Positions 45,709 to 56,783 of a stretch of DNA of 64,000 nucleotides are shown piece after piece. The notes under the pieces are model-generated. The model was not told where the DNA came from. It ran no database searches and saw only the letters and a program-made list of their open reading frames with translations. Origin of the DNA: Curtobacterium sp. MCBD17_013 (GTDB lineage: Bacteria; Actinomycetota; Actinomycetes; Actinomycetales; Microbacteriaceae); the NCBI RefSeq assembly GCF_003234565.1, contig NZ_QKTU01000003.1, forward strand, positions 229,007-293,006. The letters run 5' to 3'. The translations under genes were made by a program, and so were the position numbers. Within the stretch, counting starts at the first letter, position 1; every line of letters begins with the position of its first letter.

Positions 45709-46866
45709 GTGCGTCAGGCCGCGATCGGGGCGCTGCTCCTCGTCGCCGGAGCGGTGTGCGTCGTGGTCGGTGTCCTGCCCGTGCCCACGCTCCTCGCGCT
45801 GGCCGACCGGGTGGTCCCGGTCCTGGCGTTCGTGCTGGGCCTCACGATCGTCGCCGAACTCGCGGCGGACGCGGGCGTGTTCGACCGGCTGGCCGACCTC
45901 GCGGCCCGGGTCGGGCGTGGCCGGACCCTCGGGCTCTGGGCAGCCGTCGTCGTGCTCGCGGTCGTGTGCACGGTGTTCCTCTCGATCGACACGACCGCGG
46001 TGCTCCTGACCCCCATCGTCATCGCCCTCGCTCGGCGGGTCCAGCTGCCGCCGATGCCCTTCGCGCTCACGACCGTGTGGCTGGCGAACACCGCGTCGTT
46101 GCTCCTACCGGTGTCGAACCTCACGAACCTGCTCGCCGTCTCGCGCATCGGACTGGCGGGGCCGCCGGCGTTCGCGGGGCTCATGGCGCTGCCGGCGCTC
46201 GCGGGGGTCCTCGTGCCGTGCGTCGTGCTGCTCGTCGTGTTCCGTCACCGGCTGCGCGGCGGGTACGCGCCCCCGCCCGTGCGCCGACCGGAGGACCGCG
46301 TGTTCTTCGTCGCGGCCTCCGCGGTCCTCGCGGCCCTCGTCGTGGCGCTGACCGCCGGCGTCACCGTGTGGGTCGCGGCGCTCGCCGCGGCCGCGGTCCT
46401 CGTGGTGGTCGCCGCTGTCCGCCGACCCGACGTGCTCCGCCCCGCTCGTGTTCCGTGGCAGCCGCTCGTCCTCGCAGCGGGGTTGTTCGTCGCCGTCGAG
46501 ACCCTGCATGCGGTCGGCTCGACCGATCCGCTCGTCCGGGCGCTGCACGGCGGTGACGGCTTCGGGTCCCTGCTGGGGCTCGCGGGCGCGGGCGCGCTCG
46601 CGGCGAACGGGATCGACAACCTCCCCGCGTACCTCGTGCTCGAGCCGGCGGCGGGCAACGCGGCCGTGCGGTACGCGGCGCTCCTCGTCGGGGTGAACGC
46701 CGGGTGCCTCGTGACGCCGTGGGCGTCGCTCGCCACGCTGCTCTGGCACGCACGGCTCCGCGCCGAGGGCATCGCGCTGTCGTGGGGTCGCTACGCGGCG
46801 CTCGGGTGCGTCGTCGCCCCGCTCACCGTCGTGGCGGGCGTCGCGGCGGTCCTCGTCGCCCGCTGA
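45709..46866 (+). CDS. ArsB/NhaD-type (SLC13-like) anion transporter
   Basis: This 385-residue membrane protein has about 11 helices in two halves. It carries the ion-transporter superfamily hairpin motifs DTTAVLLTPIVIALARR with TVWLANTASLLLPVSNLTNLLAV in the first half, and NGIDNLPAYLVLEPAAG with GVNAGCLVTPWASLATLLW in the second. This fits arsenite, citrate or sulfate-type carriers; no arsenic genes are adjacent, so I leave the substrate open. GTG 45709 has AGGAGG upstream. TATGGT at 45655-45660 is a plausible -10, giving a leader of about 42 nt. Confidence 0.88.
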   Translation: MRQAAIGALLLVAGAVCVVVGVLPVPTLLALADRVVPVLAFVLGLTIVAELAADAGVFDRLADLAARVGRGRTLGLWAAVVVLAVVCTVFLSIDTTAVLLTPIVIALARRVQLPPMPFALTTVWLANTASLLLPVSNLTNLLAVSRIGLAGPPAFAGLMALPALAGVLVPCVVLLVVFRHRLRGGYAPPPVRRPEDRVFFVAASAVLAALVVALTAGVTVWVAALAAAAVLVVVAAVRRPDVLRPARVPWQPLVLAAGLFVAVETLHAVGSTDPLVRALHGGDGFGSLLGLAGAGALAANGIDNLPAYLVLEPAAGNAAVRYAALLVGVNAGCLVTPWASLATLLWHARLRAEGIALSWGRYAALGCVVAPLTVVAGVAAVLVAR

Positions 46867-46912
46867 GCACCGGTGGCACCCCCGGCGTGGGCCGGTCGTG
46901 CCGTCGTCGGCG

Positions 46913-47881
46913 TCAGAGCCAGTCGCGCCGACGGAACACGGTGTACAGCGCGACCGAGGACACGACGATGAGCACGGCGGACGCGACGAGCCCGGACCAG
47001 GCGCCCTCGCCGGGGAACTTGATGTTCTGCCCGAACCACCCGGTGATGGCGGTCGGGATCGCGATGATCGCCGCCCAACTCGTCACCTTCTTCATGACCA
47101 GGTTCATGCGGTTCGACGCGAGGTTGAGGTTCGTCTCGAGCACGCTCGACACCGACTCACGGAGCTGGTCGACCTGCTCCGTGGCCGACGTGATGTGGTC
47201 TGCCACGTCGCGGTAGTACGGTCGCAGTCCGTCGCTGACCTGCGTCGCGTCACCACGGACGAGGGTCTGGATCACCTCGCGCTGCGGCCCGACGAGCCGC
47301 CGCAGGGTCCCGAGCGCCTTCCGCAGCGCGAACGACCGCCGCTGGATGTGGGACGTCTGCGCGGACACCTCGAACAGGTCGTCCTCCAGGTGGTCGATGA
47401 GGTCCTCGAGCTGTTCGACCGTCGCGGTGGCGTGGTCCGCGAGCACGTCGAGGACGCCCCACACGAGGAACGCGGCACCGTGGCCGGCCAGGTCGTCGTT
47501 GGCGTCCCAGCGGCGCACGAACTCCTGCGCGTCGAAGCCCGGCGCGTGCATGGTGACGACGGCGCGTTCGGTGACGAACGCCTTGACCTCGTGCGTCACC
47601 AGGTCGGTGCCGCCGCGCGAGCACGTCACGTCGTACGCCACCAGGAACAGGGCGCCGTGGTACCGGTCGAGCTTCGGCCGTTGCCCCGGCTCGAGTGCGT
47701 CCTCGCTCGCGAGCGCGTGGATGCCGAGTTCGTCCTCGATGCGCGCCAGCTCGTCGGCCGTCGGGTCCGTGAAGTCGACCCACACCACCTCGTCAGGACG
47801 CTCGAGGTGGTCGGACACGTCCTCCACCGGGAAGTCCTCGGCCGCGACCGTCCCGTTCCGCCACATCCGCGTCCGCACCAT
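46913..47881 (-). CDS. CorA family magnesium/cobalt transporter (GQN variant)
   Basis: The 322-residue protein has a large N-terminal cytosolic domain (alpha/beta, then long helices FALRKALGTLRRLVGPQREVIQ and EQVDQLRESVSSVLETNLNLASNRMNLVMKKVTSWAAIIAIPTAITGWFG). Two C-terminal helices flank the signature loop, which reads GQN rather than the usual GMN. A basic end, FRRRDWL, follows. It would carry Mg2+ or related cations. I chose ATG 47881 because TACGAT (47894-47889) is then 7 nt upstream, a leaderless start; ATG 47890 lies within that box. Confidence 0.88.
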   Translation of the reverse strand: MVRTRMWRNGTVAAEDFPVEDVSDHLERPDEVVWVDFTDPTADELARIEDELGIHALASEDALEPGQRPKLDRYHGALFLVAYDVTCSRGGTDLVTHEVKAFVTERAVVTMHAPGFDAQEFVRRWDANDDLAGHGAAFLVWGVLDVLADHATATVEQLEDLIDHLEDDLFEVSAQTSHIQRRSFALRKALGTLRRLVGPQREVIQTLVRGDATQVSDGLRPYYRDVADHITSATEQVDQLRESVSSVLETNLNLASNRMNLVMKKVTSWAAIIAIPTAITGWFGQNIKFPGEGAWSGLVASAVLIVVSSVALYTVFRRRDWL

Positions 47882-47888
47882 GCCGGTC

Positions 47889-47894
47889 ATCGTA
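47889..47894 (-). promoter_or_regulatory. Leaderless -10 box for the CorA gene
   Basis: TACGAT on the minus strand is followed by a 7-nt spacer and ATG at 47881. The divergent kinase promoter lies about 95 nt away. Confidence 0.5.
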
Positions 47895-47987
47895 CTGAGG
47901 CCCACGTGCGGCCCGGTGCCTGGCGCGTCCGGGCCCACGGCGAGACCCGTGTCGACCGGGAGGCCCTCGTCGGTCGCCGGGACGGGG

Positions 47988-47999
47988 CAGGCTGGGCGC
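47988..47999 (+). promoter_or_regulatory. Leaderless -10 box for the fructosamine-kinase-like gene
   Basis: CAGGCT (47988-47993) plus a 6-nt spacer leads directly to ATG 48000. There is no ribosome-binding site. Confidence 0.4.
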
Positions 48000-48764
48000 A
48001 TGGCGGTGTTCACGAAACGGCGGTCCGACGCTCCCGACGGCTTCTTCGCGGCGGAGGCGGCGGGACTGACCTGGCTCGGTGCCGCTGGCGGCGTCGCGGT
48101 CGCGGCCGTGCTCGACGTCGGACGGCGCCACATCGACCTCGAGGAGCTGTCCGACGTCCGGCCGTCGCCCGGTGCCGCTCGCCGGTTCGGCCACGACCTC
48201 GCCCGCACGCACGACGCCGGCGCTGAGGCGTTCGGCGCGCCGCCCGAGGGGTGGGACGGCCCGACCTTCATCGGCAAGCGGCCGCAGTCCTGCCGGCCGT
48301 CGTCGTCGTGGGGGCGCTTCTACGCGGAGCAGCGCGTTGCACCGTTCCTCGACCTGGCACGCGCGGCGGGCAGTGTCACGGATGACGAGCACGCCGCCGT
48401 CGGCAGGGTGCTCGAGGCCGTCGCGGACGGGGCGCTCGACGACGACGACATGGCCGCGCGACTGCACGGCGACCTCTGGAACGGCAACGTCGTCTTCACG
48501 CCGGGCGGTGTCGTGCTCATCGACCCCGCGGCGCACGGCGGTCACCGCGAGACCGACCTCGCGATGCTCGACCTCTTCGGCTGCCCGTACCTCGACGAGG
48601 TCGTGGCGGGGTACCAGGAGCACCGGCCCCTCCGTCCCGGCTGGCGGGAGCGGATCCCGCTGCACCAGCTGCACCCGCTCGCGGTGCACGCGGCCGGCTA
48701 CGGGCGGTCGTACGGGCACGCGCTCGTCGACGCCGCGCGGCGGACGGCCGCGCTGCTGCGGTGA
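48000..48764 (+). CDS. Fructosamine-3-kinase family protein
   Basis: This 254-residue kinase-fold protein belongs to the fructosamine/ketosamine kinase family, which phosphorylates sugar-amine adducts for protein deglycation. Visible motifs are GPTFIGKRPQ, the WGRFYAEQRVAPFLDLAR segment, the catalytic loop LHGDLWNGNVVF and the metal-binding LIDPAAHGGHRETDLAMLDLFG. The N-terminal ATP loop is short and lacks a clear Gly-rich sequence, as is normal for actinobacterial members. ATG 48000 is leaderless. A small-molecule phosphotransferase role is the alternative. Confidence 0.88.
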   Translation: MAVFTKRRSDAPDGFFAAEAAGLTWLGAAGGVAVAAVLDVGRRHIDLEELSDVRPSPGAARRFGHDLARTHDAGAEAFGAPPEGWDGPTFIGKRPQSCRPSSSWGRFYAEQRVAPFLDLARAAGSVTDDEHAAVGRVLEAVADGALDDDDMAARLHGDLWNGNVVFTPGGVVLIDPAAHGGHRETDLAMLDLFGCPYLDEVVAGYQEHRPLRPGWRERIPLHQLHPLAVHAAGYGRSYGHALVDAARRTAALLR

Positions 48765-48958
48765 CGTCCCTCGCCCCTCGTCCACCCCGCCGCCGCCCCG
48801 GCTCCATCGGCCCGACGTCCGCCCCGGGCAGCCTGGATGCCCGCTGCTAGCCTGGACCGGCCCGCCGCCGCGACGGGTGCCGAGCGCCTCCCGCGCCCGT
48901 GCGACGTCCGGCGCCTCCCGTCGCCGGTCGGCGGGACCAGAACGGAGAGCCCGCACCA

Positions 48959-50548
48959 ATGTCCGCAGTCCCCCCGGAAGCCGAGCCCACCGACACGACG
49001 CCGACCCCTGACCGGACGGCCTCGACGGACCGGTTCGGCTTCGTCGTGGTGTCGAACCGCCTCCCCGTGGACCGCGTGGTCGACGAGGACGGGACCGAGG
49101 GGTGGCGGCACTCGCCGGGCGGGCTCGTCACCGCGCTCGAACCGGTGATGCGCGCGAACGACGGCGCGTGGGTCGGTTGGGCGGGCCAGCCCGACGTCGA
49201 CCTGGACCCCTTCGAGAACGACGGCATCCACATCGTGCCGGTGCCGCTGTCCGACGCCGAGATCGAGGAGTACTACGAGGGCTTCAGCAACGACACCCTT
49301 TGGCCGCTGTACCACGACGTCATCGAGCAGCCGACGTACCACCGCGACTGGTGGAACGCGTACCGGCGGGTGAACCAGCGGTTCGCCGAGGCCGCGGCGG
49401 CGGTCGCCGACCAGGACGCCGTCGTGTGGGTGCAGGACTACCAGTTGCAGCTCGTCCCGCAGCTCATCCGCGAACTCCGTCCCGACGTCACGATCGGCTT
49501 CTTCAACCACATCCCGTTCCCGCCGGTCGGGATCTACGCGCAGCTGCCCTGGCGGTCGCAGATCATCGACGGCCTGCTCGGCGCCGACGTCATCGGGTTC
49601 CAGCGGTACGACGACGCCTCGAACTTCCTCCGCGCCGTGCGCCACATCAAGGGCCACACGACCAAGGGTGCGATCGTCGACGTCCCGGTGGACGACCCGG
49701 ACGCCCCGCGCTCGCGACGGGGCATCACCGTCCGGCACGTCGAGGCACGGCACTTCCCGATCTCGATCGACGCCGAGAGCTACGAGGACATCGCCCGACG
49801 GCCCGAGGTCCAGGCCCGTGCCCGCGAGATCCGCGAAGGACTCGGCAACCCGAAGACGGTCCTGCTCGGGGTCGACCGACTCGACTACACCAAGGGCATC
49901 GGACACCGCATCAAGGCCTTCGGCGAGCTCCTCGAGGACGGCCGCATCGACGTCGAGGACGCCACCCTCGTGCAGGTCGCGAGCCCGAGCCGCGAGCGCG
50001 TCGACACCTACAAGGCACTCCGCGACGAGATCGAGCTCACGGTCGGGCGCATCAACGGCGACCTCGGCACGATCAGCCACCAGCCGATCAGCTACCTCCA
50101 CCACGGCTACCCGCGCGAGGAGATGGTGGCGCTCTACCTCGCCGCCGACGTCATGCTCGTCACGGCGCTCCGCGACGGCATGAACCTGGTCGCCAAGGAG
50201 TACGTGGCGAGCCGGTTCGACAACCAGGGCGTGCTCATCCTGTCCGAGTTCGCCGGTGCCGCCGACGAGCTCCGCCAGGCCCTGCTCGTCAACCCGCACG
50301 ACATCGGCGCGCTCAAGGACGCCATCGTGCGCGCGATGCAGATGCCACAGCGCGAGCGCGCGACCCGCATGCGCGCCCTGCGCAAGCGCGTGCGGGACAA
50401 CGACGTCGCGCGGTGGTCGCGGTCCTTCATCGAGGCACTCGACCGGCACGCGCCGGGCGGCGGCATCGACCCCGAGGCGACCGACCCCGGTGACGAGCAC
50501 GTCGACGAACTCGCGCAGACCACGCCGGTGGAGGCGCGTGATGCCTGA
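48959..50548 (+). CDS. otsA: Trehalose-6-phosphate synthase
   Basis: OtsA makes trehalose-6-phosphate from a nucleotide-glucose donor and glucose-6-phosphate. The 529-residue GT20 enzyme has VVVSNRLPVDR, WRHSPGGLVTALEPV, WVQDYQLQLVPQLIREL, FFNHIPFPP, GVDRLDYTKGI for donor binding and ALRDGMNLVAKEYVASR. About 25 residues at the N terminus and 30 at the C terminus are disordered and acidic. ATG 48959 has GGAG about 11 nt upstream. Its end overlaps otsB by 8 nt. Trehalose serves as osmoprotectant and cell-envelope sugar in Actinobacteria. Confidence 0.96.
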   Translation: MSAVPPEAEPTDTTPTPDRTASTDRFGFVVVSNRLPVDRVVDEDGTEGWRHSPGGLVTALEPVMRANDGAWVGWAGQPDVDLDPFENDGIHIVPVPLSDAEIEEYYEGFSNDTLWPLYHDVIEQPTYHRDWWNAYRRVNQRFAEAAAAVADQDAVVWVQDYQLQLVPQLIRELRPDVTIGFFNHIPFPPVGIYAQLPWRSQIIDGLLGADVIGFQRYDDASNFLRAVRHIKGHTTKGAIVDVPVDDPDAPRSRRGITVRHVEARHFPISIDAESYEDIARRPEVQARAREIREGLGNPKTVLLGVDRLDYTKGIGHRIKAFGELLEDGRIDVEDATLVQVASPSRERVDTYKALRDEIELTVGRINGDLGTISHQPISYLHHGYPREEMVALYLAADVMLVTALRDGMNLVAKEYVASRFDNQGVLILSEFAGAADELRQALLVNPHDIGALKDAIVRAMQMPQRERATRMRALRKRVRDNDVARWSRSFIEALDRHAPGGGIDPEATDPGDEHVDELAQTTPVEARDA

Positions 50549-51317
50549 GGCCCCCTCGCTCGACAGCGCGATCGAGCGGCTGGGTGGGGCGCGGTCACTG
50601 CTCGTCGCCCTCGACTTCGACGGCACCCTCGCGCCCTTCGCGGACGATCCGGCAGCGGTGGCGGCCCTGCCGGGCTCCTGGGCCGCGGCGCTCACCCTCG
50701 ACCGCGCACGCGACACCCACGTCGTCCTCGTCTCGGGCCGCCCGCTCGCGGGGTTGGCGCGGGTGACGCACGCTCCCGACGGCATGTCCCTCGTCGGGTC
50801 GCACGGCGTCGAGTGGCGGGTGGACGGCCACGACGAGGCCGCGCTGTCGCCCGACGAACTCGCGGCCGTGGATCGGATCGGCGTGCTCCTCGATGCGGTC
50901 GCCGAACGCCATCCCGGTGTCCACATCGAGCACAAGCCCGCGGGCCTCGGGGTGCACACGCGTCGCGTCGGTCCGGCCGAGGCCCGAGCGGCCGTGGAGG
51001 ACGCCCGGGCGACGGTGCTCGCGGCGTTCCCCGACGTCCACGTGCGCGACGGTAAGGACATCCTCGAGTTCGCGGTGCGCGACGTCACGAAGGGCGACGC
51101 CGTCGAGCGGCTGCGTGCGCTCCTCGACGCCGACCGCGTCCTGTTCGCGGGCGACGACGTCACCGACGAGGACGGCTTCCGGGCGCTCGACCAGGAAGCC
51201 GGTGACGTCGGCATCAAGGTCGGGCCGGGGGAGACCCGCGCGGCGCACCGCGTCGCCGACCCTGCTGCCCTGACGCCCGTGCTGCAGGCGCTGGCGCGCG
51301 CCCGCGCCTTCCGCTGA
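50541..51317 (+). CDS. otsB: Trehalose-6-phosphate phosphatase
   Basis: OtsB dephosphorylates trehalose-6-phosphate. The 258-residue HAD-superfamily protein has motif I LVALDFDGTLAPF (nucleophile Asp), motif II VLVSGRPLAGL, SHGVEWRV, the cap region EHKPAGLGVHTRRV, and motifs III/IV KGDAVERL with FAGDDVTDEDGFRAL. ATG 50541 lies within the otsA 3' end with GGAGG 6 nt upstream, so the two are translated together. Confidence 0.95.
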   Translation: MPEAPSLDSAIERLGGARSLLVALDFDGTLAPFADDPAAVAALPGSWAAALTLDRARDTHVVLVSGRPLAGLARVTHAPDGMSLVGSHGVEWRVDGHDEAALSPDELAAVDRIGVLLDAVAERHPGVHIEHKPAGLGVHTRRVGPAEARAAVEDARATVLAAFPDVHVRDGKDILEFAVRDVTKGDAVERLRALLDADRVLFAGDDVTDEDGFRALDQEAGDVGIKVGPGETRAAHRVADPAALTPVLQALARARAFR

Positions 51318-51351
51318 CGCTCCCGTCCGCTCGCGCACGGCCCCGCGTCCG

Positions 51352-51365
51352 GTTGGTGTACCAAC
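51352..51365 (+). promoter_or_regulatory. Operator-like palindrome upstream of ilvD
   Basis: GTTGGT-GT-ACCAAC has perfect 6-bp arms and ends 6 nt before the ilvD -10, roughly in the -35 region. Binding here would block polymerase. Confidence 0.5.
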
Positions 51366-51371
51366 TGCATC

Positions 51372-51383
51372 TAGACTCGCTCC
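51372..51383 (+). promoter_or_regulatory. Leaderless promoter of ilvD
   Basis: TAGACT (51372-51377), a 6-nt spacer and ATG 51384, with no ribosome site, closely match the PdtaS promoter layout. Confidence 0.65.
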
Positions 51384-53078
51384 ATGCCTGATATCGACGT
51401 CAAGCCCCGCAGCCGTGCTGTCACCGACGGGATCGAAGCCACCACCTCGCGTGGCATGCTCCGGGCGGTCGGCATGGGCGACGCGGACTGGGACAAGCCC
51501 CAGATCGGCATCGCCTCGTCCTGGAACGAGATCACCCCCTGCAACCTCTCCCTCGACCGTCTGGCGCAGGGGGCGAAGGAGGGCGTGCACGGCGGCGGCG
51601 GGTACCCGCTGCAGTTCGGCACGATCTCGGTGTCCGACGGCATCTCGATGGGCCACGAGGGCATGCACTTCTCGCTCGTCTCGCGCGAGGTCATCGCCGA
51701 CAGCGTCGAGACCGTGGTGAACGCGGAGCGCCTCGACGGCACGGTCCTCCTCGCCGGCTGCGACAAGTCGCTCCCCGGCATGCTCATGGCGGCGGCCCGG
51801 CTCGACCTGGCGAGCGTGTTCCTCTACGCCGGTTCCGTCATGCCCGGCTACGTCAAGCAGGCCGACGGCTCGGAGAAGCAGGTCACGATCATCGACTCCT
51901 TCGAGGGTGTGGGGGCCTGCAAGGCGGGCACCATGACCGAGGAAGAGCTGAAGAAGATCGAGTGTGCGATCGTCCCGGGCGAGGGCGCCTGTGGCGGGAT
52001 GTACACCGCCAACACGATGGCGTCCCTCGCCGAGGCCCTCGGCATGAGCCTCCCCGGGTCGGCTGCGCCGCCGTCGGCCGACCGTCGTCGGGACTACTAC
52101 GCGCACCGCTCCGGCGAGGCCGTGGTCGAGATGCTCCGCCTCGGCATCACCGCACGGCAGATCCTCACCCGTGAGGCCTTCGAGAACGCGATCACCGTGC
52201 TCATGGCGCTCGGCGGCTCGACGAACGCCGTCCTGCACCTGCTCGCGATCGCGCACGAGGCCGAGGTCGAGCTGACCCTCGACGACTTCAACCGCATCGG
52301 CGCGAATGTCCCGCACATCGCCGACATGAAGCCCTTCGGCCAGTACGTCATGGTGGACGTCGACCGCAACGGCGGCATCCCCGTCGTGATGAAGGCGCTC
52401 CTCGACGCGGGTCTGCTGCACGGGGACTGCCTGACGGTCACGGGGAAGACCCTCGCCGAGAACCTCGCCGAGATCGATCCGCCGGAGCTCGACGGCAAGG
52501 TCATGCGCAAGCTCGACGACCCGATCCACGCCACGGGTGGCCTGACGATCCTCCAGGGCTCGTTCGCGCCCGAGGGCGCGGTCGTCAAGACGGCCGGCTT
52601 CGACGCCGAGGTCTTCCAGGGCCCCGCCCGCGTGTTCGACCGGGAGCGGGCCGCCATGGACGCCCTGACCGAGGGCCGGATCGGCAAGGGCGACGTCGTC
52701 GTCATCCGCTACGAGGGCCCGAAGGGCGGCCCGGGCATGCGCGAGATGCTCGCGATCACCGCCGCCATCAAGGGCGCGGGCCTCGGCAAGGATGTACTAC
52801 TCTTGACCGACGGACGATTCTCGGGCGGCACAACCGGCCTGTGCATCGGCCACATTGCACCGGAGGCAGTGGACGCAGGTCCCATCGCCTTCGTGCGCGA
52901 TGGCGACCAGATCCGCGTCGACATCGCCGCTCGCACGCTCGACCTACTGGTCGACCCTGCCGAGCTGGAGGCCCGCCACGACGGCTGGGCACCGCTTCCC
53001 CCGCGGTACACCCGCGGTGTCCTCGCGAAGTACGCGAAGCTCGTCCGGTCCGCCGCCCAGGGCGCGGTCACGGGCTGA
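51384..53078 (+). CDS. ilvD: Dihydroxy-acid dehydratase
   Basis: IlvD dehydrates dihydroxy acids to 2-keto acids in isoleucine and valine synthesis. The 564-residue protein has [20 protein letters not shown], the cluster Cys in [12 protein letters not shown], the second Cys in [42 protein letters not shown] and the C-terminal [19 protein letters not shown]. It should carry an Fe-S cluster. Codons around 52794-52950 include GTA, CTA, TTG and ATT, which are rare elsewhere in this window. The start is leaderless ATG 51384. Confidence 0.96.
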   Translation: MPDIDVKPRSRAVTDGIEATTSRGMLRAVGMGDADWDKPQIGIASSWNEITPCNLSLDRLAQGAKEGVHGGGGYPLQFGTISVSDGISMGHEGMHFSLVSREVIADSVETVVNAERLDGTVLLAGCDKSLPGMLMAAARLDLASVFLYAGSVMPGYVKQADGSEKQVTIIDSFEGVGACKAGTMTEEELKKIECAIVPGEGACGGMYTANTMASLAEALGMSLPGSAAPPSADRRRDYYAHRSGEAVVEMLRLGITARQILTREAFENAITVLMALGGSTNAVLHLLAIAHEAEVELTLDDFNRIGANVPHIADMKPFGQYVMVDVDRNGGIPVVMKALLDAGLLHGDCLTVTGKTLAENLAEIDPPELDGKVMRKLDDPIHATGGLTILQGSFAPEGAVVKTAGFDAEVFQGPARVFDRERAAMDALTEGRIGKGDVVVIRYEGPKGGPGMREMLAITAAIKGAGLGKDVLLLTDGRFSGGTTGLCIGHIAPEAVDAGPIAFVRDGDQIRVDIAARTLDLLVDPAELEARHDGWAPLPPRYTRGVLAKYAKLVRSAAQGAVTG

Positions 53079-53155
53079 GCGCCGACCTCCACCCTCGCAC
53101 CACGACGGCGGCGCCGTCCCCGCGGACCGCGCCGCTCCACATCAGAGGAAGTGCC

Positions 53156-54972
53156 ATGCCCACGGAAGCCACTCCGCTCTCCGCCGCGGGGACGCGGCGC
53201 GCACCCGAGGTCCTGACCGGCTCCGGCGCGGTCCTGCGGTCCCTCGAACACCTCGGCATCACCGACGTCTTCGGGCTGCCGGGCGGCGCGATCATCCCGT
53301 TCTACGACGAGCTCATGGCCTCGACGGCCATCCGCCACGTCCTCGTCCGCCACGAGCAGGGCGCCGGCCACGCGGCCGAGGGCTACGCGGCGGCGTCCGG
53401 GAGGGTCGGGGTCGCGATCGCGACGTCGGGTCCGGGCGCGACGAACCTCGTCACCGCCATCGCGGACGCCTACATGGACTCCGTTCCGTTCATCGCGATC
53501 ACCGGTCAGGTGTTCTCGACGCTCATGGGGACGGACGCCTTCCAGGAGGCCGACATCGTCGGCATCACGATGCCGATCACGAAGCACTCGTTCCTCGTCA
53601 CGAAGCCCGAGGACATCCCGAGCACGCTGGCGGCGGCGTACCAGATCGCGACGACGGGACGTCCCGGTCCGGTGCTCGTCGACATCACGAAGGACGCCCA
53701 GCAGAACTCGGCGCCGTTCGTCTGGCCCCCGCGGGTCGACCTGCCGGGGTACCGCCCGGTGACCAAGGCGCACGGCAAGCAGATCGCGGCCGCGGCGCAG
53801 CTCATCGCCGAGTCGAGCAAGCCCGTGTTCTACGTCGGCGGCGGTGTCATCCGGTCCGGTGCGTCGGCGGAGTTGCTGCGACTCGCCGAGGCCACGCACG
53901 TCCCGGTGGTCACGACCCTCATGGCTCGCGGGGCGTTCCCCGACTCGCACCCGCAGCACCTCGGGATGCCGGGCATGCACGGCACGGTCCCGGCGGTGCT
54001 CGGACTGCAGGAGAGCGACCTCATCGTCGCGCTCGGGGCCCGGTTCGACGACCGCGTCACGGGCAAGATCGACGAGTTCGCGCCGGACGCCAAGGTGGTG
54101 CACGTCGACATCGACCCCGCCGAGATCTCGAAGATCCGGTTCGCCGACGTCCCGATCGTGGGCGACGCGAAAGAGGTCCTCACCGACCTCCTGGCGGCGT
54201 GGCAGGACGTCCCCGTCGCCGACCGCGCGTCCCTCGACGCCTGGTGGGAGCGCCTCGGACGGCTTCGTGAGCAGTTCCCGCTCGGGTACGCCGCCCCGCA
54301 GGACGGCCTCCTCGCGCCACAGGCCGTCATCCGCCGCATCGGCGAGCTCACCGGGCCGGAAGGCGTGTACGTGGCCGGGGTCGGTCAGCACCAGATGTGG
54401 TCGGCGCAGTTCATCCAGTACGAGCGCCCCCACGCCTGGCTCAACTCGGGCGGCGCGGGGACGATGGGCTACTCGGTCCCCGCCGCCATGGGCGCGAAGG
54501 TCTCGCAGCCCGACCGCGTCGTGTGGGCGATCGACGGCGACGGCTGTTTCCAGATGACGAACCAGGAGCTCGCGACCTGCGTCATCAACGACATCCCGAT
54601 CAAGGTCGCGATCATCAACAACTCGTCGCTCGGCATGGTGCGACAGTGGCAGACGCTGTTCTACGACGGCCGGCACTCCTTCACCGACCTCGAGACGGGG
54701 CACGCGTCCCGACGGGTACCGGACTTCGTCAAGCTCGCCGACGCCTACGGTGCGCTCGGCATCCGCGTCGAGCGCGAGGACGAGATCGACGACGCGATCC
54801 GGCTCGCCCTCGCCACGAACGACCGGCCCGTGGTCATCGACTTCGTCGTCAGCCGCGACTCCATGGTGTGGCCGATGGTGCCGCAGGGGGTCAGCAACTC
54901 CGCGATCCAGCACGCACGCGACCTCGCCCCGAGCTGGGACGACGAGGACGCCGACATGACCGGGAGGCCCGC

Positions 54973-54976
<4 letters not shown>
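53156..54976 (+). CDS. ilvB: Acetolactate synthase large subunit
   Basis: IlvB condenses pyruvate (or pyruvate with 2-ketobutyrate) using thiamine diphosphate. The 606-residue protein has the TPP-activating Glu in [17 protein letters not shown], the FAD/quinone-like segment [22 protein letters not shown], the middle domain with [17 protein letters not shown] [13 protein letters not shown], and the Mg/TPP site [15 protein letters not shown] with [15 protein letters not shown] 53156 has GAGGAA 5 nt upstream. The stop overlaps ilvN (ATGA). No leader-peptide attenuator is visible in the 77 nt after ilvD. Confidence 0.96.
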
Positions 54977-56579
<1,603 letters not shown>

Positions 56580-56601
56580 GCTCCTGCCAGCACTCGACGA
56601 G

Positions 56602-56636
56602 GAGGCGACGGTGCGCACCACGCGCACCGTCGCCTC
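56602..56636 (+). terminator. Terminator hairpin after ilvC
   Basis: Perfect 14-bp arms GAGGCGACGGTGCG (56602-56615) and CGCACCGTCGCCTC (56623-56636) with a 7-nt loop lie 22 nt after the stop. Confidence 0.8.
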
Positions 56637-56783
56637 GCGACGTGACCCGAACGACATGCAGCTCCTCTCCTCCAGCACCCCCGCGCACGCCGCCCTCCGG
56701 CCGGCGTCCTCGGCGCACCGATCGCACCTGCTGGGTCGTCCGTCGTGGTCGGTCGCGGCCTCCCGGCATGGGAAGATGCTCGA

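Noticed and set aside
45709..46866. Naming the transporter arsB
   Set aside because: The fold fits the ArsB/NhaD group but no arsR, arsC or other arsenic gene is adjacent, so the substrate was left open.
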